Part shown: positions 1 to 7,200 of the stretch, piece by piece
Layout: every line of letters begins with the position of its first letter
How positions within the stretch are numbered: position 1 is the stretch's first letter
Source of the DNA: Victivallales bacterium
GTDB taxonomy: Bacteria > Verrucomicrobiota > Lentisphaeria > Oligosphaerales > Oligosphaeraceae
Reading direction: 5' to 3'
Length of the DNA stretch: 9,041 bases
NCBI GenBank assembly: GCA_017963875.1
Contig: JAGCTA010000523.1
Span: 1 to 9,041 of the forward strand
The notes under the pieces: model-generated
What the model saw: the letters and a program-made list of their open reading frames with translations, nothing else
What the model was told of the DNA's origin: nothing
Database searches by the model: none
Position numbers and translations under genes: made by a program

Positions 1-354
1 GACTCTTAATAATTCATCTTTTTGTTCTTTTGAAAGACTTTTAGCCCTAGTATCTGCAAAAAGAATCTTTAGCAGTCCAGTCGTCCAAGTTTTGATATCC
101 GATGAATGGGGAGCATGGTTGATTTTGTCTTTTACCAATAGTTCATTGATGGCATTGATTGCTTCATTTTCTGAAAAATCAGCAATTGTTTTTTCATATT
201 CAGGCATATATCGTCTGACATCCTGAATAAACGCTGTCTCAGGTATCTTATTCTCATCAACTAGGCGTTCAAGCAAAAACTGGATAATTCCTCTTTCGAT
301 TTTCGTTCTGCTATCCAATTCAAGTTCTTCTGGTTCAGGCGCTTCAAAAAGAAA
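1..354 (-). CDS. Partial coding region: C-terminal continuation of the HerA-like ATPase, or start of an unrecognised next gene
   Basis: All 118 codons from the base after the ATPase stop (TAA, 357-355) to the window edge are open, in exactly the ATPase frame; the other two frames examined near the junction close quickly. The translation looks like real protein: an acidic lead (FLFEAPEPEELELDSR), then apparently helical, charged segments such as IIQFLLERLVDENKIP and EAINAINELLVKDKIN. No domain is recognised. If it is a separate gene, the only early start is TTG at 318-316, with just a weak AGAAG upstream. The first ATG, at 207-205, would discard protein-like sequence. The absence of a good start and of any spacing from the ATPase makes a continuation interrupted by one nonsense codon (or a sequencing error) the simpler reading. 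A short downstream gene with a TTG start remains possible. The 3' end lies outside the window. Confidence 0.5.
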
Positions 355-3285
355 TTATGGGGCGTTTCCCATATTGGTCATTGACGCTGGATCAAACTTG
401 TTGACCTTGCAAAGTACTGATTCCTGCCAATTGCTTTGGAAAACAGACGCATAGCCTGTGCGAAGGTGTGACAGTTCTTCAATTTTGCTGTCTGAAAGTC
501 CCTGTCCTTTCCCGACAAGAAGCCTGTCTGAATAATCTGGCAGGTTAAAGACGATTTTAGTGTTTGTATTTCTGATGACCGCTGGATCAAGCAAGTCTGG
601 TGCCTGGTCTGCAATAATGAAACCCTCGCCGTATGTTCTCATTTCCGCGATTGCATTCGTCAGCATTTCAATTGACTTTCCAGTCAGATTAGTTCCCTCA
701 TCCGTCTGGACAGATGAGGTTTTTCTTAACAAATGATGTGCCTCTTCAAGAACTGTGATATGCTTTAAACTGGAATTTGCGGCAGATGCATTTGCGATGC
801 GATGCTCTTGGAGTTTCATGAAAATGATGCCCATGAGCAAGGCCTTTGTTTCCATTGAACTAACTCGTGACAAATCGACAATAACGGGTCTGTCGAACAG
901 TGCTTCTTGGGGAAGTTCCTCTTTCTGAAGAAGGCTTCTGTAATAGCCGTTGGTCAAAGAACCAACTCTTTCAAGCAATGCACCCTTGTAGTTGCCAGTA
1001 ACTTCTGCTGAATAGTCCGTTTCCTCTATGATTCCTGGAAGCACATCCATTAAATCGGTGAAATCTGGAAAGACCTCAGGAGAATAATCATTGCGTGATG
1101 TCAGCAGATTCCAGCCGTATTTTTCGTATGTTTTCTCAATTGCTTTCTTGAGAATTGCTGGCATGGCTGAATACATTGGCCATGCTGCGTTAAGAATGCC
1201 GATGAGTCGGTCGATATGCTCAATGATATGGATGCCTTTGGGGAAGGAGAATGGATTAAGGTGCAGAAGTTCCGTCTGATACGGATTGGTTCCATATACG
1301 GTAACGCTTCTCAAGCCACCAAATATGTCCTTGTATTCTCCCTTGGCTGGCTCAATCACGAGAAACGGTATGCGCTCTTCACGCAGTTTTGCCAGAATGC
1401 CATAGATGGCATTGGACTTGCCAGAGCCCGTACTTCCCGTTATAAACGCATGAGAAGTCAGGGAATCCAGATCAAGATCAACTGGAAGATTATTGTATTC
1501 CTTGTCGAGATGGATGATATGTCCGAAATGATAGACTCTTTTTCCATCCGTGCTGTTTGAGATGCTTACAACTGAACGCCCGAATTCGGCAGATGTGAAG
1601 ACTGGTATCCCTGGCAAAGATTTTTGAGGCAGTGACATTCCAACAGCCAATTCAGGAGTCGAGAGCATCGATGTAGGCGAATATAACTCTCCCTGGGCGT
1701 TCATGAAAAGAGGATGCCTGAATTTCGCCAGTTCATTTCGTATGGCAGGCAGATTGGCATCCCTACCGTCCCATTGCATGATTGCCGAATGCTCGACACC
1801 ACTTTGTTCGCCTCGGAGAATTCCAGACAATACGTTGGCACCAACGCTTGTGACATTGTTTGTGTCCCCAATGAAATATGCCGACCAATTCCATCCGCCA
1901 TAGTTTTTTGCCTGGCGGAGACGTACGAGTTGCTCATCCAAAATCTTCAGAGACTCGACAAGGTATTTTTCGACGACTGCATAATTGAAGGAGATTCCTT
2001 GCAAATCCGTTAATGTCGATGTGTCCTGCGATGAATCCTGAGTCGTCTTGGTTTTGCTTCGACCGTGTTGTATGGCAGTTGATGTCCCATCCGACATTCC
2101 AGTGGCCATGGAGTTGGAATTCGTTGCGGTATTGGCATCGCTGGCCGATTCTCCACGTGTATAAGCCTTGCTTGTTGATGAAGAATTCGTAGTTGTGTCT
2201 GAGTGGCTTGAACCTGTTGTATCGGAGTGACTTGTGGTTGTAGTAGAACTTCCAGCAAGGTCCCCGATGCCACCACCAAGCATGCTTCCTGCTATGGCAC
2301 CAACTGGTCCCCAAAACATCCCCAGAGTTCCTCCTACCACTTTCCCTATGGTACCATAAGACTTTGTTCGGCCAGTACTTGTCGTGTCTGTATGTGATGA
2401 ATTTGTTCCGTCTGTATGGGATGAGGAATATCCCGTCGTATTGGTATCTGTCAGGGATTCGCTTGATGTTTTTGACTTGGTGTTCGAGAGTGATTTTGAT
2501 TGAGTCTGAGTTTTGGTATCCGTGTGGCTTGTGGTGTTCGTCTGTGATATATTTGTCGAAAGCGCAGTGGAATACGAATGGCCGATGCTTTTTGCCAAGG
2601 CCATGCTCTGCTGCTGGGTCAATGACAGTTGATTCAAATTCATCAGGGAAAGTTGCGAATACAAGTTTTGATATGCACGTTCCACTTGCGAAATTTTCTC
2701 GTTTGAAATGGGTGTGGCGAGAAACAATGCTACATACGGTTTGTCTCCCATCGCGTCTATGATTTTTTCAAGCCCTTGCGCAAATGGAATATCGTTGTCA
2801 TTTTTCCTTGATGGAATGCCTGTAACACAACTGACGCATTTCCCCTGCCTGATTTCTTCGCTGAGTTCCAAAAGAGTGTCTTGATCGACATCCTCGGCGA
2901 TGATACCTGGAAAATTTCCCTGAAGCGCTCCCTCCATTGTCGCCATTGCTGTCGCCGTGGCGTTGGAATCATGGGAGTTGATTCCAAGGTACAATTCCAT
3001 CTTGTTGCCTGAATTGTTCAAAATGACAAAGATGGAACTGTCAGCAGAACTGAGCGCGGAAAACAGACTGTTGAATTTTAAAAGATTCTCTTCTTTTTTA
3101 TCATAGACAATCTTGACAATTCGGTCGGTGCGTACTGTTCGAAGCGCTTGTTTGAAGGAATCCTCGGAATTGACTGCCGTCATGGAGGGAATCAACGCCA
3201 ATTGCCCCTTTGAAATCATTTCATCAAACAGTTTCCAAATGGATGTCCCTTCCTGTGTCTGTTCTTTTAGCGCCAGTTCTGCCAT
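355..3285 (-). CDS. HerA/FtsK-like (DUF87-type) P-loop ATPase with Ser/Thr-rich glycine-zipper insert
   Basis: A 976-residue probable ATP-driven motor of the HerA/FtsK superfamily. Walker A is GSTGSGKS at residues 617-624. Walker B is ITVLEEAHH around 843-851, with the glutamate pair usual in HerA-type proteins. A sensor-like stretch, FIIADQAPDLLDP, is at 889-901, followed by IRNTNTKIVFNLPDYSDR, typical of HerA-like motors. Residues 1-235 form an N-terminal domain I cannot name. Residues about 240-425 are low-complexity Ser/Thr/His/Asp around a hydrophobic glycine-rich segment (311-345) that may enter a membrane. Residues 435-510 (helix, then NWSAYFIGDT and GILRGEQSGVE) resemble the pre-ATPase part of bacterial DUF87 proteins, as I remember them. 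The start is well set: AAGGAG at 3300-3295 lies 9 nt before ATG. It is the fourth gene of the operon, 34 nt after its neighbour. The reading frame stays open after the TAA, so this may be a truncated form. Substrate (DNA or protein) is unknown; HerA relatives often translocate DNA. Confidence 0.93.
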   Translation of the reverse strand: MAELALKEQTQEGTSIWKLFDEMISKGQLALIPSMTAVNSEDSFKQALRTVRTDRIVKIVYDKKEENLLKFNSLFSALSSADSSIFVILNNSGNKMELYLGINSHDSNATATAMATMEGALQGNFPGIIAEDVDQDTLLELSEEIRQGKCVSCVTGIPSRKNDNDIPFAQGLEKIIDAMGDKPYVALFLATPISNEKISQVERAYQNLYSQLSLMNLNQLSLTQQQSMALAKSIGHSYSTALSTNISQTNTTSHTDTKTQTQSKSLSNTKSKTSSESLTDTNTTGYSSSHTDGTNSSHTDTTSTGRTKSYGTIGKVVGGTLGMFWGPVGAIAGSMLGGGIGDLAGSSTTTTSHSDTTGSSHSDTTTNSSSTSKAYTRGESASDANTATNSNSMATGMSDGTSTAIQHGRSKTKTTQDSSQDTSTLTDLQGISFNYAVVEKYLVESLKILDEQLVRLRQAKNYGGWNWSAYFIGDTNNVTSVGANVLSGILRGEQSGVEHSAIMQWDGRDANLPAIRNELAKFRHPLFMNAQGELYSPTSMLSTPELAVGMSLPQKSLPGIPVFTSAEFGRSVVSISNSTDGKRVYHFGHIIHLDKEYNNLPVDLDLDSLTSHAFITGSTGSGKSNAIYGILAKLREERIPFLVIEPAKGEYKDIFGGLRSVTVYGTNPYQTELLHLNPFSFPKGIHIIEHIDRLIGILNAAWPMYSAMPAILKKAIEKTYEKYGWNLLTSRNDYSPEVFPDFTDLMDVLPGIIEETDYSAEVTGNYKGALLERVGSLTNGYYRSLLQKEELPQEALFDRPVIVDLSRVSSMETKALLMGIIFMKLQEHRIANASAANSSLKHITVLEEAHHLLRKTSSVQTDEGTNLTGKSIEMLTNAIAEMRTYGEGFIIADQAPDLLDPAVIRNTNTKIVFNLPDYSDRLLVGKGQGLSDSKIEELSHLRTGYASVFQSNWQESVLCKVNKFDPASMTNMGNAP
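2011..2568 (-). repeat. Low-complexity Ser/Thr/His/Asp repeat region coding within the ATPase gene
   Basis: Residues 240-425 of the ATPase consist largely of Ser, Thr, Asn, Asp, Gln and His, with recurring short units such as SHTDT, SHSDTT, SSHTD and TKTQTQSK. The units are imperfect at DNA level, so this is not a recent exact tandem array. A hydrophobic glycine-zipper-like stretch (GTIGKVVGG, then GPVGAIAGSMLGGGIGDLAG; residues 311-345, bases 2251-2355) sits in the middle, with similar repeats on either side. Regular small residues and lack of charge except one Lys and one Asp suggest a membrane hairpin or a helix-packing segment. This is inferred from composition only. Confidence 0.7.
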
Positions 3286-3294
3286 ATAGTCATG

Positions 3295-3300
3295 CTCCTT
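3295..3300 (-). promoter_or_regulatory. Ribosome binding site of the ATPase gene
   Basis: AAGGAG on the minus strand, 9 nt upstream of the ATG at 3285-3283. It is a near-consensus Shine-Dalgarno and fixes the start of the ATPase. A second ATG just after it (3293-3291) is in another frame that closes after eight codons and is not used as a start. Confidence 0.8.
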
Positions 3301-3319
3301 TTCAGATATCTTCGTCTTA

Positions 3320-4252
3320 TCATCCTTTCAGTCTTGCCAAGAACTCGTCAATACGTCTGCCAACAGAACCGAAAAGTTTTTCCCAGAAGCCGATTTGGCG
3401 TGCCATAGTGACACGAGATTGTGAACTGGAACTTCCTCCCTGTTGCGTTCTTGTTTGTTGATTCCTTGTCTCGCCTGGCGCTTTCTTTGGCTCATTGGGC
3501 TGTTGTCCCTTTTGAGTTGCCTTCTCTGAGTCCCCTAGGCTGCTCGAAGATGCTTTGGGTGTTGTCTCATTTTGGGTGCTTTGGGTAAATTCTTCATGCA
3601 ATGTACCGCTGAGAGAGGGAGACGAAGCGTCTTGTGCTTGTGGAGTTTCAGGCATTTGTACTTCATTAGCCTTTGGCCACTCGACAGAAGGAGTCTCTGT
3701 CTTCTGCTCGACGGTTGTTGGGGCGACAGACGATTTGGGAGCAGTGGAAGTCTTGGCTACCGAATCTTGTGTCGAAACCTCCGCGACGGTGTTTGTGATT
3801 TTCTCTTCAATCGGAGCGGAAGATACACTTTCCACATGCTTTTCAGCCTTATCCGATGTGGAAGTAGCAGGCGTGGCTGAAGTAGCCGCTGCAACCACGG
3901 TTTGCGTGGCCTGGGTTGTGGACGTAACTGCGGATGCGCTGGAACTTTCCTGATTCAATTCGCCGATGATTTCACATGCAAAGGCCAGTTTTTCCCTGGA
4001 GAAGTTCATCCTCAAACGGCTTTTGATGCTCCGCAACGTATCTTTGGTCTTTGGCAGACTGAAATCAAAATGTCCGTTATCAACCTCAAACAGTTTCTCT
4101 GTCATTTTCTCTGCAATGGCATCGGCCATAGCCAATGTCTGTGGCTTGCCTGACGAAGACATATCTTCGTCAAGACAACCGATTATCACGGTACGGATTT
4201 CAGACAGGTCGCCGCCTTTAAGAGCCGCCAAAATTTCATCGTTCAAGTCCAT
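3320..4252 (-). CDS. Hypothetical protein: helical N-domain, long disordered linker, C-terminal amphipathic helix
   Basis: I do not recognise this 310-residue protein. Residues 1-100 look like a compact, mostly helical domain (LNDEILAALKGGDLSEIRTVII, broken by a loop, then AMADAIAEKMTEKLFEV, and later REKLAFACEIIGELN). Residues 101-280 are a long disordered linker rich in Ser, Thr, Pro, Ala and Gln, with no hydrophobic segment. Residues 284-310 (ARQIGFWEKLFGSVGRRIDE and on) form a likely amphipathic, net-basic helix with Phe/Trp/Leu on one face, which could be a membrane or partner-binding anchor. There is no signal peptide and no catalytic motif. The start is ATG at 4252 with GGAG 7 nt upstream. 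The gene begins 15 nt after the GTPase stop and ends 34 nt before the ATPase start, so co-expression is likely. The layout suggests a flexible adaptor or tether between the dynamin-like protein and the ATPase; that role is inference. Confidence 0.88.
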   Translation of the reverse strand: MDLNDEILAALKGGDLSEIRTVIIGCLDEDMSSSGKPQTLAMADAIAEKMTEKLFEVDNGHFDFSLPKTKDTLRSIKSRLRMNFSREKLAFACEIIGELNQESSSASAVTSTTQATQTVVAAATSATPATSTSDKAEKHVESVSSAPIEEKITNTVAEVSTQDSVAKTSTAPKSSVAPTTVEQKTETPSVEWPKANEVQMPETPQAQDASSPSLSGTLHEEFTQSTQNETTPKASSSSLGDSEKATQKGQQPNEPKKAPGETRNQQTRTQQGGSSSSQSRVTMARQIGFWEKLFGSVGRRIDEFLARLKG

Positions 4253-4259
4253 TTCTTTT

Positions 4260-4263
4260 CTCC
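4260..4263 (-). promoter_or_regulatory. Ribosome binding site of the 310-residue adaptor gene
   Basis: GGAG on the minus strand, 7 nt upstream of the ATG at 4252-4250. It lies in the 15-nt gap after the GTPase stop codon (4270-4268). The tight packing suggests translation of the two genes is coupled. Confidence 0.7.
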
Positions 4264-4267
4264 ATGG

Positions 4268-7200
4268 TTAGATTGCCAGAATATTGTCAACTTTCTGCTT
4301 GAAGGCATTGAACCATTCCACCTTCTTTTTGTTTTCAGCCACGAGACGTTCCTTCTCCGCTTTGTTTGCATTGGCGTTTGCCAACTGGTTGCTGATTTCT
4401 TTGACGCGGTCATCAATGACATCCATCAGGTTCAGCAGGGTTTCCTTAGCATGCTCGACATTATCCTGTGCATTCTCCTTGAATCTTTCGATATTGTCCA
4501 GTGAGAACTTTCGGATGGTTTTGGCGACAGTACGATGAATTGCTTTCAGGTTGACGACTCTGCGGTCTTCCATGACATCCCTGTCTTCAAGTACGTCGCG
4601 AGTTTCGTACTTGTCGCGGGTTTCATATACATCTTCGGTCTTGTAGTCTTTAACTAGTTGCTTAATATCTTCCCATCCATCGTGAACTCTTTCTTCGCCA
4701 ATACAAACTTCACGTTTTTTTAGCCAGAGAAAACCATAACGCTCTGTCTTATATTGTTTTTCATAATGATATAATTCACGTCTTCCAACGACCTCTTCAT
4801 GTGAGCCTGCCTCAACCTGCTTGGTTCCCACCTTGACTTGTTCTGTTCCTATCTTGACTTGCTCTGTTCCGACTTTGACTTTCTTCGTGCCAGTTTTCAC
4901 CTGTACGGTTTGTGTATAATCCATGACCATTTCTGTGACGGAGGGCATGGACATGCTTGCCTTCTGAAGTGTTCGCATGGATTCGTTTTCTGGGAAATTC
5001 TCATTGATGATGCTGGCGACATACTCCTGATATTCATCTCTTAACTTTCCAATGACGTCGAAATATTCTTTCTTAAGGGAATCATTCAGGGCGACAGTTA
5101 CTTCTGCTTCCAGGCTCTGGCACCGTTTGAGGGCATCCTCGACGAGGCGATTTGCCTCACGCTCTGTTGCCTTTTCCTCTGAGAAATCGTTAGTCATGTC
5201 TTCAATCAACCTTTCTGACTCATTCATCAATTCTTCGCATGTATCCTCGGCATTCTTTGAAAGGGCGTAGTGCATTGACTTTACTTTTGCTCGGAAATTC
5301 TGCGCCTTCTGGATGCTTGCCTGGTCATCTGTAAAATGCTTGACCGAATCAACAATCTTTTTGAGTTCTTCTTCAGACTTCGCCAACTGCTCATTCATCG
5401 CCCCTGCAACGACGCTCTGCTGCATGACTTGATTGAATGTATCTACGGTGTCCTTCAGTTTTGCGGGAAGCGCATGTTTCTGCAAGAAGTCGTTCAACAA
5501 TTCCTCGACAATCGGAATCCCGCTTAGGAGTTCGGCGATTTTACGTTCGTCATTGCTGTTTTTTGCTTCCCGCAGGCGTTCCTCCAGATGTCTGGCGCAA
5601 TTTGCGCTCAAGCGTTTCTTGGAGTGTTCAATCATGTTCATCTCGGGTTCTTCAGTGAATAACTCTATCTGAGCATTCAAATCACCCCGTTCCTTTCGTG
5701 TTAAAGATTCCTTTGGCAGACGAAGCATTTTGGCCAATTGCGCCGATGCAGGAATGATGATTGGATTCATAAGACCATGGTCATGCAGGTATTGGCGGAC
5801 ATTCTCCATCGCCCTGGTTACAGATTCTCCTTTTTCAGGATCAAAAGCATCAATTTTATTGGCAACAAACACAAATCGGTCATGCGCCTTGCGCCCGCCT
5901 TTTTCCATCTCCTTGCAAACCAATTTCAGAAGGCTGTCGTCATCGCGGGTACTCAACTGTGTTGAGTTCAAAACATACAGAACCATTGACAGGGGCTTGC
6001 TTTGGATTGCTTCGAGTGTCGCCTGTTCATGGGCGGCATTTCGTGCATTGTTTGGTCCAGGAGTATCAACGAACACGTATGTGCAGGAACTCGTCTGGTT
6101 GACAGTCGGGATGTTACCTCTGACTTCGATGCAATGAGTCTTTTCGTCATCATTCCATTCTGTAAGAGTCTCGCGAGTGGCGGGAACGATTTCGGACAAC
6201 GGATTGCCGTCCTTGTCAAATCGCTGTGCGAGGAATTCAGTCATGTTGTCATCATCTTCAATTCTTGCGATCGTGGCAGTGCAGGCCTCGTTCTTCGCAG
6301 GCATCAGTTCCTGCCCGATGAGGGAATTGATCACCGTTGATTTTCCAGAGGACATGGTGGCTATGACGTTGACCTCGAAATGAGGATCAGTTGCCCGCTC
6401 AAATGCATTTTTCATTTCCTCGGAATTGAACAGTTCGGCAAATGGCCCATGCTTTCCTTCTTCAAATAGATTCTGGAGTTTCTTCAGGCGCATCTCATCA
6501 TTGATTTTGGAGATGTTTGTGGAAATCTGAATGTCGAATTCAGGATTCTTGACCGTATAGTCTTGTGCTGCGGAAATCACATCTTCCGCATCCCATTCTG
6601 TTCCTGTGAATTGGACGAGCATCTTCTTTTCACGACGCTCTTCATAAAGCACATCGAAGAATTTGTCAATCCAGTTCTGAATCCTGTCCTGTGTCATTAC
6701 ATGCAAGGTGGAATTGACAGGAACAGGCTCATTGTCCAACGTAAGTTCTGTAGTGACAAGGTAGGGGTTGTAAACGATTCCAACATTCAGCATTTTGGTT
6801 TCTCCATTGGGTTGTTGTATTACTATTTTATTGGCAAAATCACCATTGTTGTCTGGAACGAAATCGTGCGAGTGGTCATAGGTCCAACGACCGTTGACGA
6901 GATATTTGAAGAAATGAGTTCCTGCGGGGAGATATAGATTTACGAAGAACATATTCCCATTGTCTTCTTTGCGGGACATGGTGACAGTTCTCCAGTTATT
7001 TGCGCTGCAGGCTATCTTGACATCTCCGATAGATTCAGTGGAAAACTCGATATGTTGAAAAATCTTTGCCCCTTCCATGTCTGATGTTTGGGATTTGGGT
7101 AAAGATTCAATCTCCTTGTCTGACAGAATGACATCTGTTTTCTCAACTTCCTGTGGCATCAGATCGCTGTCTGAAGCGACTTCTTCGTTATCGTCGTCAT

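Noticed and set aside
355..357. Stop-codon readthrough or reassigned TAA as explanation for the open frame after the ATPase
   Set aside because: The following bases (TTT) are not a known leaky context. TAA ends the GTPase gene normally and is absent inside the long genes, so a nonsense change, a sequencing error or a separate downstream gene is simpler.
2364..2762. A 132-codon plus-strand frame opposite the ATPase repeat region
   Set aside because: The low-complexity coding repeats on the other strand keep this frame open; no domain or start signal supports it.
4796..4903. 21-bp DNA repeats considered as a CRISPR or regulatory iteron array
   Set aside because: The repeats are degenerate, have no spacers and are in phase with the codons for a seven-residue protein repeat, so they are explained by coding.
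5730..6137. A 135-codon plus-strand open frame antisense to G domain 2
   Set aside because: It lies fully within the GTPase gene, on the opposite strand to intact G3 and G4 motifs, and its translation is Cys/Ser/Arg-rich in the manner of a shadow frame.
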